DNA of 26,238 nucleotides from Amoebophrya sp. AT5.2. Taxonomy: Eukaryota > Sar > Dinophyceae > Syndiniales > Amoebophryaceae. Shown here in pieces: positions 1 through 10,463 of the stretch. The notes below the pieces were generated by a model. That model saw only the letters and a list, made by a program, of their open reading frames with translations. It ran no database searches and had not been told where the DNA came from. Made by a program: the position numbers and the translations under genes. Position 1 is the stretch's first letter; each line of letters begins with the position of its first letter. The stretch lies in the NCBI GenBank assembly GCA_005223375.1, contig RXOD01004198.1, positions 1-26,238 on the forward strand. Direction: 5' to 3'.

Positions 1-2
1 AG

Positions 3-188
3 TCCGTGAAACGCCTGGAACTGATCACCACCACTGCGCGACGCATCCCCTTCATGGACGGCATGCTGCTGCAAAAAACCAAGCCCACCCGTACCATGTT
101 CTGGTTCGACGAGGAACGTCTCGAGGACGTCCTCCAGGCCTCCAAACTGTCGCTGGAAAAACAGGCGCACACGGTACCTCCAAAATAG
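3..188 (+). CDS. Possible 3' coding tail of an upstream gene (partial)
   Basis: The frame is open from the left edge of the window and closes with TAG at 186-188, giving about 61 residues of unrecognised protein. Codons mostly end in G or C, as in the transporter and TIR genes downstream and unlike the AT-richer DNA that follows, which is the main reason to think it coding. The segment is mixed charged and hydrophobic (RLEL, RIPFMDGMLL, MFWFDEERLEDVL) with no signal peptide or membrane span. A GT at 179-180 (gtacct) could be a splice donor, so the last four codons may be intron rather than the true C-terminus. No continuing exon was found further right. A GTG at 6 is not a credible eukaryotic start; the real start should lie left of the window. 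No function is proposed. Confidence 0.4.
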   Translation, partial: SVKRLELITTTARRIPFMDGMLLQKTKPTRTMFWFDEERLEDVLQASKLSLEKQAHTVPPK

Positions 189-3100
189 TGATGGAATCTA
201 TAATACTTACCTGGTGCCATGACCCTAGCCTACCGTCACCATCACCTGACGTTGTTCTACTAGTTTTTCTTGCTGCAAACAATGCGATGCACGTGTGTAC
301 TCTCCTTCGGAGGGAGGCAGCCCCAACATGATCATGGGCAATGTAAACTACCACGTAAAAATATACTGCAAGCTACGGAAAGGGAAAGGATAAGGAACGG
401 CTTTGCCAAGATGATTAAAAGAGAAGTAAGGAAGTACAAAATGTAATACTAGTCTCGCAGTTGTAGAAGTTGTAGAAGTAGAACTCGAAGAGTTCGCTGA
501 AGACGCTCATTAAAAAATTCAACCCCAACTTCAAACGCAGAGCAACGCGGGTATGCACGGGCGATGGCGTCGCGGGCAGGGCTGGTAGGACCAGGTCGAG
601 GTGGACACCAGCACCAGGTCGAGAACAGCGACGAAGACGATAGTTTCAGATCGATGATGATAGCGCATATACATGTTCAAGTTCCTCATGTTCGTAGGTT
701 ATTAAATACAAGCTGCGGTTGTAGCGGTGGATGAGGATGGCATACCTAGGAGTCGAAGAAGTTGGCGGCGCCGTGACGAGACGAGTAGATGTAGAAGGAT
801 GAAGAGAGGGAAGGCGTCAAAGTCGAGGAAGTGTTCTTCTTGCGTGGGCAACTGATCATCTACGCAAGAATAGGAACCGGCCCGCCAGAAATGTCGGGAA
901 GTGGAGGCAATTCTCCGTAGAGAAACCTGCATCGGTCGACTAAGACACGAGGTCGCAGGCACATGGATTACACGGGTCCTGGCCGCCACTTCTGGTGGTC
1001 TATAATTTTTGGAACGCGTACGCACCTCGGAATATGTTTCACTTCTGACTTTCTCTCTAATGATCTCTACACTTCCGTCCTCACTGACAAAATAATTTCT
1101 GATGGCCACTTACTTGGAGTCACGATCTTTATAAGTAGCATCGTGAATGAGAAAGACAATGACGAGGCTACCATGATAGATACACGTCAAAGTGAGTACT
1201 TGCGTTTTATATATTTCCAGAGAAGATGGAATTCATTGGGATACTACGGCTTAGTAACAGAAAGGGCTAGAGTAGCGCTCTTCTACTACGATGTCGATGA
1301 GGCTGTTGACGAAGAAATGTTAACGTCGGCAATCTTCGTCGAGTCACCGTTTCTACTTCTCGAAGCACGTGCTACATGTGGCTCCCGCCTCCATGCGCCG
1401 CCTGTGGGGTTTTTAGTCGCATGTCAATCATAATTTTCTAATCATCAGCTCTACTTTACAACATACTTCTTTAGTATTTCTACTTCTTGGTCCAAACATT
1501 TGATACTTCACGGACACGGAGGATGCCGCGAGGGATAAAGGAAAGGACCTCTGTTTTTCTTTTTCACTCTGGGTTGGGCGAGGTCCTGAACACCGTTTAG
1601 TAAGGGAGACGGTCGCGGAGTAGTTTCCAATTCTAAGGAGTTGCACGGGCGCGGGCGCGGCGAACCATCGCTACCAGCACAACAAAAGTTTTTTTCCTGG
1701 TTATGGCGTCGTACTATAGCATATACGTTGAGGCGCAAAACGTTAAGGAACCTGCTCAGACCGACAACTGTCTCTGCTTCATCTCGGCGGGAAGCAGGAC
1801 TCATCTTGCCTCCGCGGCAGTCCGTCGCATTTTGGCGCTAAAAATATGTATGTATCATAGATACTCATATCGATTGACTGATTCAGGTCGCAATCTCCAC
1901 ACGGCAGCTGCGTGAAAGTACTTAGATGTTTTGTTGTGATTCGTGATCGTGGCATCCTATTAACTCACATTAGTTATAGCAGCGACTTACGCGAGGAACT
2001 TGAGAACGATGTGCCTGACCTGTAGCAGTAGCTGTACGCATGCGGTCGAGTACACGCTTTAGCCGGCACCACAAGCAATTAGAATTAGTTGTCTTTTTTT
2101 ATTAAATGCGATTTCAGGCGACCTAGTCTGCTACCAAGTCAGTGAAGTCCGAACTTTTCAGGGCTGCGCTGCCTGCCTCCCCCGCCCCAAACCCATTGAA
2201 CCTAGTGCTACTTTTATACTGGACCGCAGCCCCCTGCGTGCCGCAGTCGCTCCGTAATCGATTTCAGGGGCAGTAGGAGGGATGATGGCACCTTGATCAT
2301 TGAGTTGTGCTGGAAGTTTCCGATTGCTTGCTAAGAACAGGGTCAGAAGAGGAAGTCGAAGTGGTGAGCCATTGCAGGCGAGACCGCCGTTTCGTTTCAA
2401 AGAACTGCTGCAGCGATGATGACGAGCCGATGAGGATAGCGAAGATGATGCCTATTAATTTTATTACAAGTTGTGGTGGAATAAGAACAGCAACGGCAGG
2501 GACAGAAATGGTGGGAAAAAGAAATGGTGGAAAGAACCCTTATCTATGGTGCAATCACTGCGCGCGCTCTGTGGTAGCAGGATATCAATGATTATCGTAG
2601 CAATATCAAGCAGCAGGCGGCCGGAAATCATTGAAAACTAGTGCTACAGCTGCTACTTACGACTACGTAGGTATGATGGGCAATTTGTTAGGTTCCGGAT
2701 TATTTAATATTAATTGTACCGCTACTCGCGCTGCTGGCAGCTGGGAAGTCGTGCCCCTTGATAAATCGATTCAAAAGTAGAAGCAATCCCCGGAACAACC
2801 CTTCTAGCGCAGAATTTCAACACCAACACATGATTTTAGGTGTCTCGCGAGAAGTTCGTGAGTGCGAGGTCGTGGTAAGCATTGAACAGCAATGGAAATG
2901 GATAGGATACGACTTAGTATCCAAACTGGTATACGTAAGGTAAGGTACTATTTTTTGAGATCGAGGTACACCTGGAGCAATGATATAAGAAACAGAAGCA
3001 ACTAGCACTACCACTACCAGCGAGCACTGCCACGACTGCCACACTCGAGCCAGTTCTCCCCAAAGAGGTTTTTTCCGGCACAAAAATAGCTACTTAGGCG

Positions 3101-5386
3101 TCCTGGAGTCGGATGGTCGGCGACGACTAAGTCACCACTGCCAGATTCCTACGCTCTTGTGGCTTTCTCGACAGAAGTTTGTATTTTATGGGGGTTTAGC
3201 AGGTTTTTTTCGAAGCTTATATATCAAATCGAAACGGACACTCCTGATCCTGCCCAAAAAAGGTTGTTGCGTTGAATCTCCACCAGAACTTCATGTACTA
3301 CAAAGAAACGCGACGACCACGAGCCATCCACTGCTGTCTAGTATAAGTATTCTTGATGATTGATGAGCGAACTTTTAGGGCGAAGATCAGTTCCACATCC
3401 AGATTGATTGAGATCGATGAAAACGAGAGGGGCTACGAGTACAACGTGCACGTGAATATTACTGAAGTCGACTAGGACTCTTTAGACACAGTGTCACTGG
3501 TCGTGCGTACATAACGAAAGAGTGGAAGGAAGACAGGGCCTCGTCGGCGTCGTCTTCGACGTCGGCCAACGGTTCCGGATCTGGTCGTGACAAAGACTAA
3601 CTCCGTGTATCTACAGCAGAGCATCATTATGTTTCTCGGGTGAAAGAAACGCGTCGCATGAGCCTTTAAACGCACACTGTTCTTCTTCTTGTCATAGATA
3701 CTAGTCACTTCACGTCATTCACAGTAGTGGCATACCACGACTCACTTCTGGTTCTGGACAGGTAGAGTATCCACCGCCCTAACTGCAAGAACGCCCCCCG
3801 TCTACGTTTTAGGTACTTATCGTATCATTATTTTTACCGTTGATAATTTTCTACTTTCTTACCCTCCGAGTGCAGCGACACGACAGCTGCTGCCACCAGA
3901 CACAGACATCAATCCATCGATGAAATAGAAAATTGCAAGGCCATCATCATCAACAAAACTGGTACACTGCCGAGCTGAAAAATGAAGAAGATGAGTCGTC
4001 GGTCATGTTGCCCAAAAAAAAAACACGCAATCTCGATGACGACGAGAAGCTGCAGGGATAAAAGATACAATCGTCGTGATGTGCCACTTCGCATACTCGG
4101 ACTGGAGTCACTTAGCACTGGCTTCTACCTTGGCGCCTTTCCATCAGCCCTACGGTACCCGCCTCATTTCATGTGACTTGTTCCATCTTCGTATCTCGCT
4201 AGCTCTACCATCGGCTGTGAGATCCTCGTTATTGATGGCGCTTGCGCACCTTGAAGGACACCTTGTGTGCCATATTTCTATGCATGTGCCGCTCTTTCCA
4301 CGCGTGGGGCATTCTATGAAACCGGTTCGCCTCGCTCTTTTGCGTCGAACTTCGACGTCACCCCTCACTTCGACACCGCCGGCGGTTTCTTGAGTTCACT
4401 TGACGAGGGACCCATACTTGAGTCGGACTATTCCAGGTCACCTCGATGATTTCCTTTAAATCAAAACGATAGGATCACTGCCAGTTTCTTGGAACTGCCT
4501 ATCGCACCCAACTCTTGTCGGCTGGTTCCATCCCGGCCGCGTTGCTCGTGTCCACGGTGAGGGTGACTCTCCCTTTTCACTGTCGCATAATAATACTCGG
4601 ACTGGACTCGCCGCATCACGTGAAATTAGCGATGCGCCCTGGTGAAACTTCTGAGAGAGTCTGGTGCTACGTTGTTGTAGGTGCGTCAAGGTAAGGAAAG
4701 CGTCGGCCATCGCTCTGTCCTGGACGATGATGAACAAGCCGCCGGAGCGTGGTCTTGCCGATTGTCGTGTCGTCGTCCATCAATTTCAATGTCGTTCAAG
4801 TTTATTACTTTGCGTCCCCGACCTCGACCTCGTCTCGAAAAAATTAAAACGCAAAGCTATCCTGACACTGCGACTGCCTGATGACTCTTATATTTGTATG
4901 CACCTGCGTCGGTAGCCTTCGCGGAAGCAGTAAGTAGGCCTAGTCGTTTTCTTCTGATTCTGGCGCTCGATATCTGTGTTGTTATCGTGGTTTTCGTCTT
5001 CGCTGATCGTCGCTCGCGCTTCGTCTTTCTTTGTTCTTTTTACTTACATCCTACCTATAGCTATAGGTTTGGAGTCGCGGCCCACGGCCAGATGGGCAAA
5101 CTTAGAATTAGATACGAAGTAATTTTGTCTATTCCAGATTCTTTTGCGACGACCGCAGGAGAGCGCGCTTCTTTTTTTCTGGCCAATCGAAAAACTCACT
5201 GCCTTGCCTGCACTCGCTGTCATGCAGCACGCAGCACCAATATCATGATGTGGAGGTCGACCAGGCGCAGGAGCATGTTCAGAAAGTCTTTGCTAGAAGT
5301 ACTGGACAAGAAGAAGAAGACTGGCTTCCCGTTCCCCAGAGGACAAGGAGAAGGACAGAGTTAGAAAACTTGTGCCAAAAATAAAG
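189..5386. other. Long gene-free stretch, AT-richer, with scattered simple repeats
   Basis: About 5.2 kb with no protein-coding frame that I can support. Open frames here are at most 156 codons, have no recognisable domain, and use codons unlike the neighbouring genes. The DNA has many short purine-rich GAAGTAGAAG-like runs (for example 459-490) and trinucleotide-like tracts (3538-3570). A 14-bp string, atactcggactgga, occurs at 4093-4106 and again exactly 500 bp later at 4593-4606. No tRNA or rRNA pattern was seen. Short exons of a larger gene could be missed by eye. Confidence 0.5.
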
Positions 5387-8300
5387 ATGTTTCACCGGAA
5401 GTGCGTGGAGACGTATATCCAGGCTCCTCCTTCCTGGGCTTTGCCCGGGGTTGGGGGTGCAGGAGTTGCTTCCGAATGCGGTGGCCCTTGCGCGGGGGAT
5501 GTTGGAGGTGCTGGAGCAGCAGCTGTCTCTGGCGGTGAAATACGTACGGCCCCCTCCACCGGTGCAGCTGAAGCTCCTGGAGGGCACCAGCACCAGAGGA
5601 AGGAACTACAGCCCACAAGGACCTCATCACCAGCATCAGCTGCCCCTGCCTCGCCACCGAACCAAAACGCGGTGAACCATCCGCAGGAAAAATTACAGGC
5701 GTGCTTGTCTCTCACGGACCTGGTAGCATACGCGATCAGCAACATGGTGGGCGCGGGAATCTTCGTCGTTATCGGCCCTGCAACTGTGACGGCCGGGGGG
5801 CTTCCGGTCGTGCTGTCCTTCGTTTTCGCCATGCTGCTGTGCAGTTTCAGCGGGCTGAGCTACGCGGAGTTCTCCCGAAGCATCCCGACGTCAGGCAGCG
5901 CCTACGCCTACGCGTACGTCACGCTGGGCGAGCTGCCGGCCTTCCTTATGAAGCAAGCGAGACCTGGTGGTAGGTGGCCAGCTTGTAACGGTTTTTAGAA
6001 ATGGGCCCCATTGTGGGCGGTAGGTGGAACGACAGGGACGCGAGCCGTCGGGAGGGAACGCAAGCTCGTCATGGAAAGCCAGCTAGTAGCCAGGACGGTG
6101 CTGCTAGAGCATCCGTGAGAGCAGGCTGATGGTAAAAGGGGGCGCCTAGTAGAGTGGCTTCGTATTGTCAAGTGGCTGGGCCTGCTGGGGGGGGTGCACT
6201 GGGAATGGTGCCACGCCTGCCGACCGCGGAAAGGTGCGTTTTCTCCTGCTAGGATTACTGCAGCCCTTGCCCCCTTTTTGGCAGGGCGAGCACCACCAAA
6301 GGGGACCCCGAAGAGCCCCCCCAAAAAATCACTTACCACCTGCCTACGTACCACCTGGCCCCACCATATTCCTGATCGCGCACTTGCTATCGCTCAGTTG
6401 CTCCATCGGCGCGGGAATCGGCGCAAGGGCCTGTAGCGGGTAGAAGAACTTGTTTTTGATGCTAAGTGATGTTCTGCTTCTTCTGGGCCGTGTTTCCCGC
6501 TTGGTGCGGGGCCGCGTGCAATCTTTCTTGAAAGAATCTGAATGCGACGCGCTGCGTGCTGATACATACACTGACTTGCTCTTGTTGATGAGGTGGACAA
6601 CATCAGAAGTTTAGTAAAAAGTAAGTTGTAAAGTACTTACCTACGCGTACGCATACTCCTACTGTATCGACCGAGTGATAAATCGTCGACCCGAATTTGC
6701 AACAGGTACGCCAAGGCCCTGTGCAACCAAATCCTGGGATCTCGCGTGGCTCTTTTCGACAGCTGGCAGCTTGGTGATACCATGCTGAGCCTCAACCTCT
6801 TTGCGCCACTCCTGGTTCTTCTACTCACCGCCCTTCAGCTGCGCGGCGCGCGCGAATCTGCGTACTTCCGTCCTTTACCCATTGATAAAAGCCACTGCAC
6901 CAATATTTGGGCATCAAGCTCCAGATTCAAAAGGTTTTGGAAAGCATATTCCTGTTCGGCATGTTGAAGATGAAGATCTCATACTCACATCTACTTAATA
7001 CTTCATAAACATAAATCAGGGACTTTAACCGCATGCTGGTCCTCGGAAACATGGTTTTGATGGGTATTTTCATCCTGCTTGGGTTCTACTATACGGATGC
7101 GACGCTGTTGGACTCGGAAGCTTGGGCGGCGGGACCGATCGTGGCCGCCACCGGCCAAGTCTACTACAGCTTCATCGGTTTCGACGCGGTCTGCCTGCTA
7201 TCGCAAGAGGCCCAGAACCCGAAGCGGAACATCCCTCTAGCGCTTTTTCTCGGCCTGGCGGTGGTATGCATCGTGTACGCATTGATTGCACTGGCGCTAG
7301 CCGGTATGCAGCCGGTGGAAGATATCTCCCTAAGCGCACCGCTTTCGGCCGCCTTCCTCTCACACGACAACGGGTATCTACCTGCTTTCATGGGTCCTAA
7401 ATTAATATTTTTTGCTTTTCGTATTCGTGCGCGGGATTCTTTTTCCTGTTCGCGTCCTGACGTATTAAGAACTTCCATATCCATGCACCAGACGCAGACG
7501 GTCAATGAGTAACTTCATCATCGTGCAGATGATACGAAGAACCACACAAGAGTCGAATAGACCGCTGCAAAAATTATGAAGAAGGATCGTCATCTTCTTC
7601 TTGTTCCACTGGTACTGTACTATCACTGGTACTGTACTATCACCAGCAGGTGGGCCTTCCATCTGATCACCCTTGCGGCGATGACAAACACGATCGCGAC
7701 GACGTTTTGCGGGATCATGATTCAGCCCCGTCTGTGGATGCACATGGCGGCGGATTCGTTGCTACCGGAGAGCCTCGCCGAGGTGGACGAAGAAACGCAG
7801 ACGCCGTTCTTCGGGACGGTCTTGTCGGGCGGCATTGCTCTCGCCGCTGCGGGGCTGTTCGAGGTGGGCGTTTTAGTGGACGTGTGCACGGCGGGAATGC
7901 TGATCGCATACAGCGCACTTTCGGTCGCCTTGCTGGTCGCACGCTACTGCGGCGTCTGCTCGGAGCGTTCGAACAGAATAAGGTGGCGCAAGAAGCAGCG
8001 GGCGGCAGCCGCCGGGAGCTGCGCCGAGGAGAGCGAAGCCGACGCCGGCATCGAGTCACTGGGATCGCGGCAGGCGCGCAACGCGCTGGCCGTGCTGGCG
8101 GTTGCGACTTGCACACTTCCGTTCGCCTACAACAGGGCAGGCATATCGGCTTTCGCGGCCCCCCAGGAACCAGCCGCCATAGGCGGGGGCCGTTTGGCCA
8201 GCGGAGGCGGAGCGGGAGCCTCCGCGACGACGCTCACACCGCCACCACCGGAGGTGTTCTCGGAAGCTTTCGCGGCACTGACACTCACCGCGGCCGTCGT

Positions 8301-9360
8301 CGTCGTTGCGGCGTTGAGTTTCCTCGTGGCGACGCAGCCAAACCTACCGCTCGGTGCGCAAATTGGACGAGTTGAGGAGACTGCAGGAGCTTCATCAAAA
8401 ACAGACGCTGGTACCGACGAGCACCAGGAGGATGAGCATGAGGACAGGGACGCTACTAGTGGCGCTACGCGGTGGAGCTCCCACCCCGAATTGCAGGGTG
8501 CTGGAATACCGGCTGAACAGGACGACAACGACAGGCCGGCGGACTCAGGTTCCGAGCAGCTGAGTCTCCTTAGCAACTATTCCTTTGACTCGCCGGAGCG
8601 TTTTCAGCTGCACAGCACTTCTACGAGCGCGGCACACCAGCACAGAGCCGGGGGCGGGTTGCTGGGTCGGAAAAAGCCAAGTGACCAGGAGATCCACGCA
8701 CGAACAAGTCCACCGACGAAGGCCGCGTTTCAGCTGGTGAGAACACCTCCGTCGTCGCAGAACACTCCTGTCATCACACCCCGGACCTTAAGCGGCGGCA
8801 ACCTCCGCCCTGAACAGAGCAGAACACAACTACAACATGAATACCTTACTCTATCGGGCAGTGCTTCAGCTGGAAGCCTGCCAGCATCGAGTAAGGAGTC
8901 CGTCGCTGGCACGGTGAAGGACGCAAGTATGAGAAGCAGAACCAGAACGATCGGGATGGGCGCTGGTCGGGTTGCAGCCGGAGAACAATTATCGGCCACG
9001 TCGCTCCTTGAGCGAGTGAACGAAGCGAGCGCAACAAGTACTGCAGCGACCAGCACTTCTGCAAAAACAATAGCAGGGCAGCGCCAGGGAGCAGCGAAAC
9101 AAAAGAAGACAGCCTCGGCGTCGTTTATCGATGCTTCCTTTCCCTACGCACCTATCGTTGCAATAGTAGCGAATCTTTCAGTACTCGACAACCTGGCGAC
9201 GTCAGCGCAGCAGGGCCTGGGGCTTTGGTGCGTCTTCGGCCTGATTTTGTATTTCAGCTACGCTGGCAGCACGCGCGGTGGCGACTGCTGCAGGCTTTCG
9301 TCGTCGCGCAGCTCAACATACTCCCAGATAGCGACGCCACTACTAACCTCGCCGGCATAA
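5387..9360 (+). CDS. Cationic amino acid transporter (CAT-type, APC superfamily), five exons
   Basis: Predicted integral-membrane amino acid permease. My model joins 5387-5946, 6374-6439, 6706-6861, 7020-7373 and 7650-9360, which stays in frame and gives 948 aa. The ATG at 5387 is the first in frame after a stop at 5294. Residues 1-105 are a Gly/Ala/Pro-rich tail. TM1 follows with the APC signature GAGIF (122-126), then YAEFSRSIPTSGSAYAY (159-175) and GELPAF (181-186), all hallmarks of CAT proteins. Exon 4 carries YYSFIGFDAVCLLSQEAQNP, the family's FIGFD..EE.xNP motif (here QE). Exon 5 carries the PRLWMHMAADSLLPE and ETQTPFFGT segments and ends with two helices and LGLWCVFGLILYFSYAGS, the CAT C-terminal pair. 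About 220 Ser/Thr/Gln-rich residues separate these last helices from the preceding ones, unusually long. Introns 2, 3 and 4 are GT-AG and keep phase; intron 1 is non-canonical. Substrate (Arg/Lys/His or other) cannot be read from sequence. Confidence 0.9.
5942..6373 (+). mobile_element. Transporter intron 1: non-canonical, direct-repeat-bounded, introner-like
   Basis: The CAT alignment needs exon 1 to end at GELPAF and exon 2 to resume at LIAHLL, leaving 17 residues between AF and ARACSGY as in ordinary CATs. Both junctions carry the same 5 bp, TTCCT, at 5942-5946 and 6369-6373, in the same codon phase; removing one copy plus the 422 bp between them restores the frame. No GT donor lies at the left edge and no AG lies between about 6316 and 6385. 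Inside the repeats the ends are imperfect inverted repeats: the left begins tatg and contains ctggtggtaggt (5964-5975); the reverse complement of the right begins tatg and contains caggtggtacgt and caggtggtaagt. This is the layout of an insertion with target-site duplication and terminal inverted repeats, as described for introners in Amoebophrya. The exact cut within TTCCT is undefined. Confidence 0.65.
6440..6705 (+). other. Transporter intron 2 (GT-AG, 266 nt)
   Basis: Donor gtagaag follows agcgg at 6439; acceptor caacag ends at 6705. Splicing joins GARACSG to YAKALCNQIL in frame. It contains a near-palindrome, gtaagttgtaaagtacttac, close to 6630-6650. Confidence 0.75.
6862..7019 (+). other. 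Transporter intron 3 (GT-AG, 158 nt)
   Basis: Donor gtacttcc at 6862; acceptor aaatcag ending at 7019. Splicing joins GARES-A to DFNRMLVLGN, matching the loop-to-helix step after the conserved ES(A/R) motif of CAT proteins. Confidence 0.8.
7374..7649 (+). other. Transporter intron 4 (GT-AG, 276 nt)
   Basis: Donor gtatctac at 7374; acceptor caccagcag ending at 7649. Splicing joins SHDNG to WAFHLITLAAM, restoring the GW start of the next CAT helix. The intron carries a perfect 17-bp tandem duplication immediately upstream of the acceptor. Confidence 0.8.
7608..7641 (+). repeat. Tandem duplication, 17 bp x 2
   Basis: The unit actggtactgtactatc occurs twice head to tail (7608-7624 and 7625-7641), eight bases before the end of intron 4. 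A third partial copy may be the following acc. Confidence 0.9.
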
Positions 9361-10463
9361 TGATGGCTTAAAAACTTGTGATGTTGAGGATGTGGTGGAT
9401 TTTTTTAACAAATTGTCTACGATCAACGTGCTCACGGTCATTGTGATTGTGCTCCTGCTCATTGATTTGTGCTGAGCTACGCTGTGTCCGGTGCGAAATC
9501 AAAATCAATATTTTGGCGTGATGCAGCGAGAACGACACACAGACATGCTTTCTGACACTTCTGACAACTTCGCCTACATAGGTGCCACATTTTTTTACAT
9601 ACTACAACTACAACGTGACTCTTGCATTGTGCAGCAGTTACATGGCGGCAGCCGCAAAAGGTCGCTTGGGGTAGGAGGCACTTAAGAACGTAGACGTACT
9701 GCAGCGGGTTCGTTCGGTTGTCCAAGTCCATGGCCACCACTGGCGCAGACACGCAACACCCGGGATGAGTGATCGGAGATATGCCCCGGCTTCCCGGTTT
9801 TGAGTTTTTGATCTCAGCAAAAGACACAGGGAAATCGTAATCGATCGCGGGCGAAAATAAGACGACCACACGGGCGGGTGTTCCCGCGTACTATCTTGGT
9901 CGAGCAGCTGTAAACGAAAAGATTAAAATAAATGAACGGCAAATGAGCAACTAACACCATCAGCATCTCTCGTGAGCAGTGCAGAATGAGATGTGGGTAG
10001 CAGCTGCCGTAGCACGCCGAGTGTGCAGCTATTTGCATTTTTTGAAGCTCGTCACGTCCTCTGGATCTGTCTACGTCGTGATCGTAGTCGTGTGGCCGCA
10101 TTTTGTAGTGTTCAGCGGCGCACATCATGGCGAGCCGAGGATCCGAAACTGATGCCGCGGCCCGCGGGGGAAAATGTGCTGCCATCATCAGAAAGTCAAA
10201 GTTGCACGCAAAATGTAGAAATAAAAGGCCGCGTTGATCAGAAAGAGTTCTTCTCGTCTGACTGCCTCAAATTTAAATTGAAGTGCCCGATCTTCACGGG
10301 AAGTTCTTCGCACGGTATGAATGTGAATCAACGTCTGGATGAAGTGTTTTGCCGACAGCTTGTCTACAATGAATTGACAGTGAGCAGAAGTACGTACAAA
10401 AAAACAAAAAGTAATCGAGTGACAGTGACGTTTTAAAAGTTTATGCACTAGGGACTCGCCAGT
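9361..10463. other. Intergenic, no supportable gene
   Basis: About 1.1 kb between the transporter stop and the next ATG. A frame at 9993-10436 begins with GTG, has no recognisable domain, and runs into AT-rich sequence; I do not call it. Presumably 3' and 5' untranslated regions and spacer. Confidence 0.5.

Noticed and set aside
963..1433. 156-codon open frame starting with ATG
   Set aside because: No recognisable domain, AT-leaning codons unlike the neighbouring genes, no splice-consistent continuation; treated as chance.
4894..5364. 156-codon open frame with a hydrophobic start just upstream of the transporter
   Set aside because: The hydrophobic run comes from T-rich DNA, the rest is unstructured, and it does not join the transporter frame, which has its own ATG at 5387.
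7576..7649. 5' extension of transporter exon 5 from an ATG at 7576
   Set aside because: This lies inside intron 4; the GT-AG model joins exon 4 to WAFHLITL and restores the family's GW motif, while the extension encodes the tandem repeat.
8127..8576. 149-codon minus-strand frame inside transporter exon 5
   Set aside because: Antisense shadow of a strongly supported membrane-protein exon.
9993..10436. 147-codon frame before the unknown 649-aa gene
   Set aside because: Begins with GTG, not ATG, shows no domain, and composition drifts to AT-rich non-coding style.
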